Positions 1 to 9,683 of a stretch of 64,000 nucleotides of DNA are shown here, piece after piece; within the stretch, counting starts at the first letter, position 1, and each line of letters begins with the position of its first letter. This stretch comes from Bauldia sp. (lineage in GTDB: Bacteria > Pseudomonadota > Alphaproteobacteria > Rhizobiales > Kaistiaceae): contig JANQRX010000004.1 of assembly GCA_028284325.1 (NCBI GenBank), positions 186,001 to 250,000 on the forward strand, given 5' to 3'. The notes beneath the pieces were generated by a model. It ran no database searches and was not told the DNA's origin. It was given only the letters and a program-made list of their open reading frames with translations. Position numbers and translations under genes: made by a program.

Positions 1-489
1 ATTCTCGGTCACGTCCTCGCCCTCGGCGCCGTCGCCGCGGGTCGCGCCCACGACCAGACGCCGGTTCTCGTAGCGGAGCGACATCGACAGGCCGTCGATC
101 TTGGGCTCGGCGGTCAGCGCGATCGCCTCGTCATCCGGCAGGCCGAGGAACCGTTGCATCTGGGCCACGAAGGCGCGCACATCGTCGTCGTTGAAGGCGT
201 TCTCCAGCGACAGCATCGGCACGGCGTGGACGACCTTGGCGAAACCGCCCGCCGGCGTCGCGCCGACGCTCTCCGACGGGCTGTCGGCGCGTTTCAGGTG
301 CGGGAACGCCGCTTCGATCGCCTCGTTGCGACGACGCAGGGCATCGAACGCGGCGTCGGAGATGGTCGGCGCGTCGTCCTGGAAGTAGCGGCGGTTATGC
401 GCGGCGATCTCTTTCGCCAACCGCTCAAGTTCCCCGCGCGCCTGGTCTTCGCTCAGGTCCTCGACCGGCATCGACGAAGGGTCACTCAC
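1..489 (-). CDS. ligA: NAD+-dependent DNA ligase, N-terminal part (cut by window edge)
   Basis: LigA seals nicks in duplex DNA during replication and repair, using NAD+ to adenylate an active-site lysine. The 163 codons visible hold the Ia domain (about 15-65) and the start of the adenylation domain, with the KxDG motif at residues 130-133 (catalytic Lys130) and the conserved [10 protein letters not shown] stretch at 90-99. The rest lies beyond base 1. I start it at GTG 489, whose GTGA overlaps the stop codon of the upstream MFS gene, so it is probably translationally coupled; an internal ATG at codon 7 is the alternative. It is the last visible gene of the run recN-MFS-ligA. Family assignment is secure. 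Confidence 0.95.
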   Translation of the reverse strand, partial: MSDPSSMPVEDLSEDQARGELERLAKEIAAHNRRYFQDDAPTISDAAFDALRRRNEAIEAAFPHLKRADSPSESVGATPAGGFAKVVHAVPMLSLENAFNDDDVRAFVAQMQRFLGLPDDEAIALTAEPKIDGLSMSLRYENRRLVVGATRGDGAEGEDVTEN

Positions 490-1778
490 GACATCGGTTC
501 CCGCTCGCGCTCGCGCGGCTCCGGTGGCGCAGCCGCCGCAGCAAGGCTGCGCTTCACCTCAAGTCGCGCGGCCGGCTCCGGCGTCCTGCGCAGATGGAGC
601 ATCAGGCCGACCAGGAAGAGACCGGCGCCGAACATGAACGCTACGCCCGGCAGGAACACCGGCGCGGCATCGCCGATGAAATAGCCGAACAGGGTGCCGG
701 CGACGGGCGGCCCGACGATGCCGCTTGCCGTCGCAATGCTGGTCATCGACCCCTGCAAGATGCCCTGCTCCTTCGCCGAGACCTCCCGCGTCACCATCGA
801 CTGGATCGCCGGGCCGGTCATGCCCCAGCCGAGCACGTAGGGCACGATCAGCGCGAACACCATCCAGGTCTGGTTGGCAAAACCGATGGCGAGCAGACAG
901 GTCCCCCCGACGACAAGGCCCAGCGTCACGGTGCGGCGCTCGCCCAGCCGCGGCACGACGACCCGCACCAGCCCGCCCTGCGCGATGACGAACAGGACAC
1001 CCACCAGCGCGAGCGACAGGCCAATCTGGGACGGCCCCCATCCGAACCTGAAATCGGTGTAGAGCGCCCAGTTCGATTCGAGCATGCGCTCGGCGAGCTG
1101 GGTGACGGCAAACACCGCGAACAGCGCAATGACGAGCGGATAGCGGCCGACCACCGCGAACGCGCCGATAGGGTTCGCTTCGCGAAGGTTGAGGCGCCGG
1201 CGCCGGCGTTTTGCCAGCGACTCCGGCAGCGCAAACCAGGCGAAGACGAAGACCAGCAGGCTGCTGGCCGACGCCGCGTAGAACGGAACGCGCGCGCCGT
1301 AGTCGGCCAGCACGCCGGCCAGAAGCGGCCCGAAGATGAAGCCGACACCGAACGCCGCGCCCAGATAACCGAAGAACTCGGCCCGCCGCTCGGGCGGGGT
1401 GATGTCGGCAATGTAGGCGCTGGCGGTGGTGACCGACGCGCCCATCAGCCCGCCAATGATCCTGGCGAGCGCGATGATCCACAGGTTCGGCGCCAGCGCC
1501 AGCAGCAGATAGTCGAAACTGAGACCGATCAGCGAGATCAGCAGGATCGGCCGTCGCCCGTAGCGGTCGGACAGTGCCCCAACGAACGGCCCGAACAGGA
1601 ACTGCATCAGCGCGTAGAGCGCGACCAGAAGTCCGTAGATGGTGGCGGCGGATCCCGCCTCGCCGCCGGTCATCTCCTTCACCAGCAGCGGCAGGACGGG
1701 CAGGATGATCCCGATCCCGAGGACGTTGATCATCAACGTCGCAAACAGAACGATCAGTTTCGTTCGCTGCGAGACCAC
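486..1778 (-). CDS. MFS transporter, DHA1/TetA-like drug exporter
   Basis: A 430-residue protein with about 12 hydrophobic segments, a major facilitator superfamily antiporter expected in the inner membrane. The loop 2-3 signature is present ([15 protein letters not shown], about residues 63-77), as are hydrophobic helices typical of the tetracycline-resistance-like DHA1 branch. A basic cluster (KRRRRR, about 190) marks the central cytoplasmic loop. The substrate cannot be read from sequence. It starts with GTG at 1778 (GGGG upstream), 26 nt after recN, and its stop overlaps the ligA start. Placement of an exporter between recN and ligA is uncommon; many relatives have recN and ligA adjacent. 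Confidence 0.88.
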   Translation of the reverse strand: MVSQRTKLIVLFATLMINVLGIGIILPVLPLLVKEMTGGEAGSAATIYGLLVALYALMQFLFGPFVGALSDRYGRRPILLISLIGLSFDYLLLALAPNLWIIALARIIGGLMGASVTTASAYIADITPPERRAEFFGYLGAAFGVGFIFGPLLAGVLADYGARVPFYAASASSLLVFVFAWFALPESLAKRRRRRLNLREANPIGAFAVVGRYPLVIALFAVFAVTQLAERMLESNWALYTDFRFGWGPSQIGLSLALVGVLFVIAQGGLVRVVVPRLGERRTVTLGLVVGGTCLLAIGFANQTWMVFALIVPYVLGWGMTGPAIQSMVTREVSAKEQGILQGSMTSIATASGIVGPPVAGTLFGYFIGDAAPVFLPGVAFMFGAGLFLVGLMLHLRRTPEPAARLEVKRSLAAAAAPPEPREREREPMS

Positions 1779-1804
1779 CGGTAATGCCCCAACCCTTCTT
1801 GCGC

Positions 1805-3475
1805 CTACGCGGCGCCGAGGATCAGCCGATCGGCCGCCGCGCGGGCTTCGTCGGTGACGGTGGCGCCGGCCAGCATCCGGGCGATCTCTTCCCGACGCGC
1901 CGGATCGTCCAAGCGAATCACCTCCGTCTCGACCGCCTTACCACGCCTGATTGCGCGTTTCGTAACAAGCAGATGTGACACAGCGCGCGCGGCGACCTGC
2001 GGCGCATGGGTCACCGCCATGACCTGGACGCCCGCGGCCAGGCGATCGAGCCGGGCGCCGATGGCGTCGGCCACCGCACCGCCGACCGCGGTATCGATCT
2101 CGTCGAAGATCAACGTCGGCGCCGACCCCTTGTCGGCCAGCGCAACCTTGAGAGCGAGCAGGAACCGCGCCAACTCGCCACCCGAGGCGACCTTCATCAG
2201 CGGTCCGGGCCGCGCGCCGGGATTGGTCCGGACGACGAAATCGACACCGTCGTACCCGGCTTCGGCGCGACGTTGGTCGTCGCTGGTCACCTCAGCCTCG
2301 AAGACGGCGCGATCGAGTTTCAGCGCCGGCAGTTCGCCCTTCACCGCCAGGGCCAGGGATTTCGCGGCCGCCCGCCGCGTCTTCGACAGCGCCGCGGCCG
2401 CCTTGTCATAGGCAGCCAGGGCCTCGTCGTGCTGCCGTTGCAGCTCGGCAAGCCGCGCCGCGCCGGACTCGAAGGTCGCCAGTTGCTCTCGCAGCCGATC
2501 GGTCAGCGCCGGCAGTTCGGTAACCGGCACCCCGTGCTTGCGGCCGGCCGCCCGCAGCGCGAACAACCTCTCCTCCGCCCGCTCCAGTTCGCGCGGATCG
2601 GTCTCCACCGATCGCAGCGCCGACTCCAGCGCCGTCTCCGCCTCCTGGAGAGCCCGGATCGCGGCGTCGAGCGTGCGCACCGGCGCCTCGAACAGGGGAT
2701 CGTCGGCGACCGCCTTGCGCTCGAAACGGCGCACGAGGCTGGCAAGCGTCGGCATCGGCGAATCGCGGCCGGCCACCGCCTCATGCGCTTCGGTCAGATC
2801 GCCCGCCGCCTGCTCGCGCCGCATCATCTGCTGGCGCAGATCGGCGAGCTGGTTCTCCTCGTCGGGTTGGGGATCGAGCGCGTCGAGCTCCTCGACCGCG
2901 TCGCGCAGATAGTCGGCCTCGGCCGTCGCCCGGTCGATCTCGGCGCGCAGGGTCTCGCACGCTTCGGCCGCCACCTTCCAGGCCGTGAAGGCGGCGCCAG
3001 TGGCGGTGACATCAGCCCCGGCGTCGCCGAATGCGTCCAGCAGGTCGCGATAGGTGTCGCTGTCGAGCAGCGCCCGATCGTCGTGCTGGCCGTGGATCTC
3101 GACCAGGGCCGCCCCGACCCGCCGCTGAAACGCTACCGACACCGGCTCGTCGTTGATGAAGGCGCGGCTGCGGCCGTCGGCGACCTGGACGCGGCGCAGG
3201 ATCACCGCGCCGTCGTCGGGCAGACCATGGTCGGCGAGCACCGCGCGAACCGGATGGTCGACGGCAAGGTCGAACTCGGCCGCAACGTCGCCCTGGCTGG
3301 CGCCGGACCGGACCAGCGCGGCATTGCCACGGCCGCCCAGCGCCAGGGACAGGGCGTCGAGCAGGATGGACTTGCCGGCGCCGGTTTCGCCGGTCAGCAC
3401 GGTCAGTCCCGATGTGAAGTCGATGCTCAGCCGGTCGATGACCACGATGTCGCGGATGGACAGGCTGGCCAGCAT
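1805..3475 (-). CDS. recN: DNA repair protein RecN (SMC-like ATPase)
   Basis: RecN is a cohesin-like ATPase that acts early in double-strand break repair and holds sister DNA together. At 556 residues it has the usual family length. Walker A GETGAGKS is at residues 29-36, followed by the QHDDRALLD region near 125. The middle third (about 150-370) is rich in Ala, Glu, Arg and Leu, as expected for a coiled coil. The C-terminal ATPase half carries the ABC-like signature (about 428-433, SGGEL) and the Walker B LIFDEIDT near 455. It follows bamD by 11 nt on the same strand and probably shares its transcript. No LexA box was recognised near it. Confidence 0.95.
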   Translation of the reverse strand: MLASLSIRDIVVIDRLSIDFTSGLTVLTGETGAGKSILLDALSLALGGRGNAALVRSGASQGDVAAEFDLAVDHPVRAVLADHGLPDDGAVILRRVQVADGRSRAFINDEPVSVAFQRRVGAALVEIHGQHDDRALLDSDTYRDLLDAFGDAGADVTATGAAFTAWKVAAEACETLRAEIDRATAEADYLRDAVEELDALDPQPDEENQLADLRQQMMRREQAAGDLTEAHEAVAGRDSPMPTLASLVRRFERKAVADDPLFEAPVRTLDAAIRALQEAETALESALRSVETDPRELERAEERLFALRAAGRKHGVPVTELPALTDRLREQLATFESGAARLAELQRQHDEALAAYDKAAAALSKTRRAAAKSLALAVKGELPALKLDRAVFEAEVTSDDQRRAEAGYDGVDFVVRTNPGARPGPLMKVASGGELARFLLALKVALADKGSAPTLIFDEIDTAVGGAVADAIGARLDRLAAGVQVMAVTHAPQVAARAVSHLLVTKRAIRRGKAVETEVIRLDDPARREEIARMLAGATVTDEARAAADRLILGAA

Positions 3476-3486
3476 GGCACGCGCGA

Positions 3487-4344
3487 TCAGCCGGAGTTGC
3501 GGCGACCGAAGACCCGCGACAGGACCGACCCTCTGTTCTCACGTGGCTCGAGCCCGCCGCTTTGCAGTAGCGCGTAGGCGTCCTGATACCAGGGGCTGTC
3601 CGGGAAATTGTGCCCGAGGACGGCGGCGGCGTTCTGCGCTTCGGCTACCAGCCCGAGGGCGAGATTGGCCTCGGTAAGGCGTTGCAGGGCTTCCTCGACA
3701 TGGCGCGTGTTGGGATAGGTCACCACCACGCCCTGGAAGCGGTTGATGGCCGCCGTGTACTCCCGCCGCTCAAGGTAGTAGCGGCCGACCTGCATCTCCT
3801 TGCCGGCGATCTGGTCGCGCGCGACGATGATCTTCTGCTGCGCGTCGGCGGCATATTCGGAATCCGGGAACTCCCGGATGATCACCTGCAACGATTTTAT
3901 CGCATCGTTGGTGGCCTGCTGATCGCGGGTCACGTCGGGGATCTGCTTGAAGTGTGACGAGCCGACCAGATAGTGGGCGTAGGCCGTGTCCTCGCTACCC
4001 GGATAGAGCGACAGGAACCGGTTGGCAGCCGTCACCGTTTCGCCGTAGCGGCCGCGACGGTAGTTGGTGAAGGCGGTCATGATCAGCGCCTTGCGCGCCC
4101 AGTCGGAGTACGGGTGGATCCGGTCGACGTCCTCGAACGCCTCGGCCGCCTTCTTGAGATCGCCCTCGTTGAGGTAGGCGAGGCCCTCATTGTACATCTG
4201 ACCGGGCGGACGCTCGTCGATTTCCAGGTCGGCCAGGCCGTCTTTGGACGTGTTGCAGGCGGCGAGCACGAAGGCGCCCGCGATCAGCGCCAGTGTCCTG
4301 ACGGTCGCGGCGGGTCGAGCGGTGCGGAAACGAAGGCGGAGCAT
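3487..4344 (-). CDS. bamD: Outer membrane assembly lipoprotein BamD
   Basis: BamD is the essential lipoprotein partner of BamA in inserting beta-barrel proteins into the outer membrane. I chose ATG 4344, giving 285 residues and a good lipoprotein signal: basic N-terminus, hydrophobic core, and lipobox LAAC with the modified Cys at about residue 30. The mature part is made of TPR-like helical pairs, e.g. the NEGLAYLNEGDLKKAAEAFE segment and several Ala/Tyr-rich repeats up to about residue 260. A longer frame exists to 4422, but it would place arginine-rich residues before the signal peptide. The gene sits between lpxC and recN, the usual alphaproteobacterial order. Confidence 0.94.
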   Translation of the reverse strand: MLRLRFRTARPAATVRTLALIAGAFVLAACNTSKDGLADLEIDERPPGQMYNEGLAYLNEGDLKKAAEAFEDVDRIHPYSDWARKALIMTAFTNYRRGRYGETVTAANRFLSLYPGSEDTAYAHYLVGSSHFKQIPDVTRDQQATNDAIKSLQVIIREFPDSEYAADAQQKIIVARDQIAGKEMQVGRYYLERREYTAAINRFQGVVVTYPNTRHVEEALQRLTEANLALGLVAEAQNAAAVLGHNFPDSPWYQDAYALLQSGGLEPRENRGSVLSRVFGRRNSG

Positions 4345-4480
4345 GTCGGTCGGTATCCGAATGGGCGCGCGGCGCCGCCCGTATGTAGCCGAAAGCGGCA
4401 GCCTCTGCCACTGACCGCGCAATCATGCACATATTATGGCAAGCGGCTTTGGGTGGCGGCCGCGCCGGCGGTCTGATTCG

Positions 4481-5422
4481 TCAGGAAACGTCGGGGCCGT
4501 AGGCCGGAACACCGACGCCGGCGGGGAGATCGGCGTGTCCGACAGGCGCCCGCACGGGCGCCTCGGCGAAGGTCCAGGCCTGGTCGCGGCCGAGGAGCGC
4601 CTCGACCATCATCACGTTGAGCTTGTGGCCGCCGCGATGGGATTCGTAGGCGCCCAGAATCGGTGCGCCGGCCAGAGCGAGGTCGCCCACCGCGTCGAGC
4701 GCCTTGTGGCGCACGAACTCGTCGGCGAACCGGAGCCCCTCGGGATTGATCACCGTGTCGTCGCCGACCATCACCGCGTTCTCAAGCGAGGCGCCCAGCG
4801 CCATGCCCCGACGCCACATCTGCTCGACATCGCTCATGAGCCCGAACGTACGCGCCCGCGCCAGATCGTCACGGAAAGACGTCTCGTCCATGTCGGCGGT
4901 GTAGCGCTGCGCGCCGATCACCGGTGACACGAAATCGATCGTGACATCGAGCCGGAAGCCGTCATAGGGACGCAGCTCGGCGTAGGACAGGCCGTCCTCC
5001 ACGCGCACGGGTTCGAGGACCCTGATGTGGCGGCGCCTTGCGCGCTGGCGGACGCGGCCGGCCCGATCGACGGCATCGACGAACGGAGCGGCACTACCGT
5101 CGAGGATCGGGACCTCGGCCCCGTCGACCTCGATGATGGCGTTGTCGACATCGAGACCGCGCAGGGCGGCCATGACATGCTCGACCGTCGTCACGCGCCG
5201 ATCACCGTGGCCCAGCGTCGTGCAACGCTCGGTGGCCGTGACCTCGTCGTACGCCGCCGCCAGGTCACTGCCACGGCCTTGGCCGCGCGTGAAACAGATG
5301 CCGGTATCGGGATCGGCCGGATGGAGCGTCAGCGACGCGTTGCCGCCGGTGTGCACGCCGATTCCCTCGAGCGTCACCGTCTGCGCCAGCGTCGTCTGGT
5401 AGGGTTGCCGGTCCCCGGCCAT
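4481..5422 (-). CDS. lpxC: UDP-3-O-acyl-N-acetylglucosamine deacetylase
   Basis: LpxC is the zinc amidase that makes the committed step of lipid A synthesis in the cytoplasm. The 313-residue product from ATG 5422 shows the zinc and catalytic residues: Glu81-His82 in EHVMAAL, His239 and Asp243 in RHKALDAVGDL, and His266 in HRGGHKLN. The start is supported by an AGGGGG ribosome binding site about 7 nt upstream; upstream codons to 5491 are in frame but not needed. It follows ftsZ after a terminator-like hairpin, so it may have its own promoter in the 5423-5557 gap, though I could not fix one with confidence. Key residues are all intact. Confidence 0.96.
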   Translation of the reverse strand: MAGDRQPYQTTLAQTVTLEGIGVHTGGNASLTLHPADPDTGICFTRGQGRGSDLAAAYDEVTATERCTTLGHGDRRVTTVEHVMAALRGLDVDNAIIEVDGAEVPILDGSAAPFVDAVDRAGRVRQRARRRHIRVLEPVRVEDGLSYAELRPYDGFRLDVTIDFVSPVIGAQRYTADMDETSFRDDLARARTFGLMSDVEQMWRRGMALGASLENAVMVGDDTVINPEGLRFADEFVRHKALDAVGDLALAGAPILGAYESHRGGHKLNVMMVEALLGRDQAWTFAEAPVRAPVGHADLPAGVGVPAYGPDVS

Positions 5423-5557
5423 CCATAGCCCCCTGACGTCGGGGAATCCCGACCACCAAGGCAGCCTATTGATCGGGCCGGCAATCAACAAATCACGGAT
5501 TCTAACCCAATGTTACGCGCGCGAGCGCGAACCGGCCTGAATAAGATCTTGATTCGA

Positions 5558-5587
5558 CAGAGGAAACAGCCGGGGCGCGAAGCCCCG
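5558..5587 (-). terminator. Hairpin terminator after ftsZ
   Basis: On the minus strand an 8-bp perfect stem (GCCGGGGC / GCCCCGGC) closes a 5-nt TTCGC loop at 5567-5587, 8 nt after the ftsZ stop. It is followed by TGTTTCC, a short and interrupted U tract. It probably ends or reduces dcw transcripts before lpxC; read-through is likely because the tract is weak. Confidence 0.65.
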
Positions 5588-5595
5588 GCCGATCA

Positions 5596-7383
5596 TCAAT
5601 TGGCCTGACGACGCAGGAAGGCCGGGATCTCCAGTTCGTCATCCAGCGGGCGCTGGGAACGCGCCGGCGCGCGGCCGTGGTCGTCGAGCGCCCCGCGCTC
5701 CTCAACCCGTTGGGGCTGGCGACGCGGAGCAGGTTGCGACGGCGCGGCCTGTGCCTCCGCCGCGGGGCGCGGTGCCGGCCGGCGGGCCGGCTGCTGGGCG
5801 TGGCCGCCAAGCGGCTCCTCCTCGCGACGGCCCAGCCCGACCGTCGCCAGTCGCCTGAGCAGGCCGAGCGGACCGCGTTCACCATCCTCGCCGTCGCGGC
5901 CTTCATCACCCTGTGCGGACATTTGCCGCTGGATCATGGGCGGGAAGTCCTCGACGCGCGGCACCCGGGGCGCGGGCGCCTCGACGGCCGGCGGCACGAA
6001 CGCCTTGTCGGCGGGCGTCGGCTCGGGCTGCGCGCGCGGCGTTTCGAGCGGCTCGTCCACGGGCGCGTGCTGGAGGGGCTGGCGCGCCAGCGGCTGGATC
6101 GTGATGGCCGGATCGGCAGCGGCGACCGCTGCAGGCCGCGGCGCTTCCGTCATCGCCGGACGCGGTTCGGAGGCCGGCGGCGCCGGAGGCGGTTCGGCAA
6201 TCGTGTGCGCGGCCGCCGGAGCCGGCGTGGCTGCCGGGGCTTCCGTCGGCTGCGCGGGCGCCGGTGTCGGCTTGGGTGCCGGCGTCGACGCGATCGCGGC
6301 TGGCGCGGCCGGCTGGGCGGCGGGCTCGCTGGCCGCCTTGTGCTGCTCGGCGGCCTGGCGCAGGCGCTCGCCCATCTCGGCGATACGCTGCTCCTCGCCC
6401 GGCTGGATCGACCGCGCTTCGTTTTCGATGCCGGTGGCGACGACCGAGACGCGGATCACGCCTTCGAGCGATTCCTCGAACGTCGCTCCGAGGATGATGT
6501 TGGCGTCGGGATCGACCTCCTCGCGGATACGGGTCGCGGCTTCGTCGACTTCGAACAGCGTCAGGTCCTTGCCGCCCGTAATCGAGATCAGGAGGCCTCT
6601 CGCGCCCTTCATCGACGTTTCGTCGAGCAGCGGATTGGCGATCGCCGCCTCGGCGGCCTGGGTGGCGCGACGGTCACCGGAGGATTCACCGGTACCCATC
6701 ATCGCCTTGCCCATCTCGCGCATCACCGAGCGCACGTCGGCGAAGTCGAGGTTGATGAGCCCCTCCTTCACCATCAGGTCGGTGATGCAGGCAACGCCCG
6801 AGTAAAGCACCTGGTCGGCCATGGCGAAGGCGTCGGCGAAGGTCGTCTTTTCGTTGGCGACCCGAAAGAGGTTCTGGTTCGGGATAACGATCAGCGTGTC
6901 GACGCAGTCCTGAAGCGCCTCGATACCGGATTCGGCGACCCGCATGCGGCGCTGGCCCTCGAACTGGAACGGCTTGGTGACCACGCCGACGGTCAGGATG
7001 CCCTGATCGCGGGCGTGCCGGGCGATCACCGGAGCGGCTCCGGTGCCGGTGCCGCCGCCCATGCCGGCGGTCACGAAGACCATGTGCGACCCGCCGAGGT
7101 GGTCGTTGATCTCGTCGATCGCCTCTTCGGCGGCGGCGCGCCCGATCTCCGGCTGCGACCCGGCGCCGAGCCCCTCGGTCACGGCCACGCCCATCTGGAT
7201 GAGGCGCTCCGCGCTCGAGGTGGTGAGCGCCTGTGAATCGGTGTTGGCGACCACGAAGTCGCACCCCAACAGGCCCGAACGGATCATGTTGTTGACCGCA
7301 TTGCCGCCGGCGCCGCCGACGCCGAAGACGGTGATCTTGGGCTTGAGCTCCCGGATTTCCGGCATATCCAAATTGATGGTCAT
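5596..7383 (-). CDS. ftsZ: Cell division GTPase FtsZ
   Basis: FtsZ polymerises into the Z-ring that organises septation. From ATG 7383 the product has 595 residues: a GTPase domain with the tubulin signature GGGTGTG at about 109-115, a T7 loop region near 205, and then a long Pro/Ala-rich linker (about 335-560). It ends with the conserved C-terminal peptide [15 protein letters not shown] that binds FtsA and other partners. The long linker is typical of Hyphomicrobiales. ATG 7383 has GAGGA close upstream and gives the usual N-terminus [10 protein letters not shown]; an alternative ATG lies at 7404. It follows ftsA by 75 nt, room for a separate promoter. Confidence 0.97.
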   Translation of the reverse strand: MTINLDMPEIRELKPKITVFGVGGAGGNAVNNMIRSGLLGCDFVVANTDSQALTTSSAERLIQMGVAVTEGLGAGSQPEIGRAAAEEAIDEINDHLGGSHMVFVTAGMGGGTGTGAAPVIARHARDQGILTVGVVTKPFQFEGQRRMRVAESGIEALQDCVDTLIVIPNQNLFRVANEKTTFADAFAMADQVLYSGVACITDLMVKEGLINLDFADVRSVMREMGKAMMGTGESSGDRRATQAAEAAIANPLLDETSMKGARGLLISITGGKDLTLFEVDEAATRIREEVDPDANIILGATFEESLEGVIRVSVVATGIENEARSIQPGEEQRIAEMGERLRQAAEQHKAASEPAAQPAAPAAIASTPAPKPTPAPAQPTEAPAATPAPAAAHTIAEPPPAPPASEPRPAMTEAPRPAAVAAADPAITIQPLARQPLQHAPVDEPLETPRAQPEPTPADKAFVPPAVEAPAPRVPRVEDFPPMIQRQMSAQGDEGRDGEDGERGPLGLLRRLATVGLGRREEEPLGGHAQQPARRPAPRPAAEAQAAPSQPAPRRQPQRVEERGALDDHGRAPARSQRPLDDELEIPAFLRRQAN

Positions 7384-7458
7384 GATGTCCTCGTTCTGAT
7401 CCATCGGCCGCTCGGCGGACCTCGGCCACTCAGCTTGCACCTTGGCGCCGCCGCGCCC

Positions 7459-8781
7459 TTAGAAACTCTCCTGAATCCAGCGTCCGACGCGGGCGAAGTA
7501 CCCACCCGTTCCGGTGAGCCGTGGCTGCCGGTCGGTCCCGTCGTCGAGCTGCTCCATCAGCGCGATCTGCGGATAGATCATCAGGCCGACGGCGGTCGCG
7601 AAGGCCGGCCCCTTGGCCGCCTCCGGCAACCCGGCGATGCCCAGCGGCCGTCCCATGCGGATGTTGCGCGCGAGCACGCGCCGCGCCGCCTCGGCCAGGC
7701 CGTTCAGTTGGCTCGCGCCACCCGTGAGCACCATGCGGCGCCCGACGAGGCCGGCGAAGCCCGACGCGTTCAGGCGATCGCGGACCAGTTCCAGCGTCTC
7801 CTCCACGCGCGGGCGGATGATGCGGGTGAGCGCGGAACGCGGCACCTCGTTGGGATGATCGTCGGCGTCGTCGCCAATCGGCGGCACCGAGAGGATGTCG
7901 CGATCGTCGGTCGCCCCCGGCAGCGCGCTGCCGTACATGGTCTTGAGGCGTTCGGCGACCTCGACCCGGGTCGACAGGCCGCGGGCGAGATCGTTGGTGA
8001 TGTGCCGTCCGCCGAGCGCGACGGCATCGACGTGCACGAACTGGCCGCGGTTGAAGACGGCGATGGTGGTCGTGCCGCCGCCGCAGTCGACCACCGCGCA
8101 TCCGAGCGCGGCCTCGTCGTCGACCAGCACCGACAGTCCGCTGGCATAGGGCGAGGCGACCATGCGCTCGACAGTCAGATGACATCGGTTGACGCACAGT
8201 TCGAGATTGTGGAGCGGCGGCACCTCGCCGGTGACAAGATGCATGTCGACACCCAGGCGGTCGCCGACCATGCCGCGTGGATCGACGATGCCCGGATCGC
8301 CGTCGAGGGCGTAGCCGATCGGCAGGGCGTGGACTGCCTGTCGGCCCTCGGTGACCGAGTGGGCCCGCCCGGCCGCCAGCACGCGGCCGATATCCATGTC
8401 CGAGACCGACTTGCCGTCCAGCGTGACGGAGGCGGTGTAGGTTTCGCTCGCAAGCCGCCCGCATGAGACGTTGACGATCAACGACTCGACGGTGACCCCG
8501 GCCATGCGCTCGGCCGCGTCGACCGTCGTGCGGATGGCCTGCTCGGCGGCGTCGAGATCGGTGACGACGCCGGACTTGATGCCCATCGAGCGCTGGTGTC
8601 CGACGCCGAGGATCTCCACCGAGTGGGTACGGCCCGGCAGGACCTCGCCATGATCGCGCGGGCGCAGACGGCCGATCAGGCAGCAGATCTTGCTGGAACC
8701 GACGTCGAGCACCGAAACCAGCGACGAGCGCCGCTGGGCGCCACGCTCGTTCTGATCGAATCGGCCGCGCAGGAGTGGCAT
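7459..8781 (-). CDS. ftsA: Cell division protein FtsA
   Basis: FtsA is an actin-like ATPase that anchors FtsZ filaments to the membrane and recruits late division proteins. The 440 residues show the phosphate-1 segment VLDVGSSKICCLIG near the N-terminus, phosphate-2 (AVVDCGGGTTTIAVF, about 203-217) and a VLTGGASQLNGL adenosine motif near 350. The extreme C-terminus GRWIQESF resembles an amphipathic membrane-targeting helix. ATG 8781 has a strong GGAGGGG upstream and overlaps the ftsQ stop (TGATG); a GTG one codon earlier is possible. Gene order ftsQ-ftsA-ftsZ is classical. Confidence 0.96.
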   Translation of the reverse strand: MPLLRGRFDQNERGAQRRSSLVSVLDVGSSKICCLIGRLRPRDHGEVLPGRTHSVEILGVGHQRSMGIKSGVVTDLDAAEQAIRTTVDAAERMAGVTVESLIVNVSCGRLASETYTASVTLDGKSVSDMDIGRVLAAGRAHSVTEGRQAVHALPIGYALDGDPGIVDPRGMVGDRLGVDMHLVTGEVPPLHNLELCVNRCHLTVERMVASPYASGLSVLVDDEAALGCAVVDCGGGTTTIAVFNRGQFVHVDAVALGGRHITNDLARGLSTRVEVAERLKTMYGSALPGATDDRDILSVPPIGDDADDHPNEVPRSALTRIIRPRVEETLELVRDRLNASGFAGLVGRRMVLTGGASQLNGLAEAARRVLARNIRMGRPLGIAGLPEAAKGPAFATAVGLMIYPQIALMEQLDDGTDRQPRLTGTGGYFARVGRWIQESF

Positions 8782-9683
8782 CACGCCCCTCCCCGCGCGC
8801 GTGCGCGTTTCTTCAGGAGCTCGTCACGCTCCTCGATACCCCGCTCGGTCAGGCGCAGGATGGTGCGGTCACCGAAGCGGAAGTCCACGGCCGCGATCTC
8901 GCGCGCCAGCAGCGACGTTTCGTCGTCGAGGCGGGCGATCTCGGCGAGCGCCCGATCGGGGCGTTCGTGCGGCAGGAGCAATTCGATGCCGTCGCGAAGG
9001 ACCAGTGTCCACCGTCGGCCCGAGACCAGTACCCCGGCCTTGACCCGCGGCGCGATCGCCGGCGCAGCGGCCAGGAGGTTGAGATAGTCCTCAAGCCGCG
9101 CGGCCGCATCGGCGCCGACCAGATAGGGCAGATCGCCATGACGGTCGCCAAGCAGCGGCGCGATCACCTTGCCGTCGGCGTCGACCAGGCGAACCTCACC
9201 GCCATGCTGCCACACGGCCGCCGGTTCCTTCTCGACCACGGTCACCTGCAGCGTGTTGGGGAAGAGCTTGCTGAGCCGAGCCGTTTCGATCCACGGCAGG
9301 GCCTCGACCTGCTCGCGCGCGGTGTCGAGATCGAACGTCAAGAGCGACGGGAACGGGCCGATATCGAGGCTGTCGAGGATGTCGACTTCCGAGGCCTCGC
9401 TCTGACCGGTGATTTCGATCGAGTGGATGCCGAGGCCGCCCCAGGAGGTGACCGCGGCTACCACCGTGGTTACGTGCCCGCCGAGAACGGCGCCGACCAC
9501 CGCGGTCGCGGCGAACAGCGCCGCCGCTGCAAGGAGGCCGAAGCGGCGCGGCAGGCGTACGTTCAGCCGGCTAAACAGCCTGGCCGGGCGACGCAAGATT
9601 CGCGGCAGGACGCGATCCGCCGCGGCCGGCGTATCGTTCCCCTGTCCCCTCTCGCTCGCTCTGACATCCGTCAGCGGTTGCAC
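8781..9683 (-). CDS. ftsQ: Cell division protein FtsQ
   Basis: FtsQ is a bitopic inner-membrane protein that links early and late division proteins through the FtsQBL complex. I start it at GTG 9683, 13 nt inside the end of ddl, because AGGA lies 7 nt upstream and this gives 300 residues with a basic cytoplasmic tail, one membrane helix (about 47-68) and a periplasmic POTRA domain (about 85-155, [21 protein letters not shown] in two parts), then the FtsQ beta domain. A longer open frame to 9866 is antisense-like in composition and overlaps ddl widely. No missing parts seen. Confidence 0.93.
   Translation of the reverse strand: MQPLTDVRASERGQGNDTPAAADRVLPRILRRPARLFSRLNVRLPRRFGLLAAAALFAATAVVGAVLGGHVTTVVAAVTSWGGLGIHSIEITGQSEASEVDILDSLDIGPFPSLLTFDLDTAREQVEALPWIETARLSKLFPNTLQVTVVEKEPAAVWQHGGEVRLVDADGKVIAPLLGDRHGDLPYLVGADAAARLEDYLNLLAAAPAIAPRVKAGVLVSGRRWTLVLRDGIELLLPHERPDRALAEIARLDDETSLLAREIAAVDFRFGDRTILRLTERGIEERDELLKKRARARGGA

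Noticed and set aside
2006-3577. A 523-codon frame opposite recN
   Set aside because: Shadow of RecN coding sequence; no start signal or domain.
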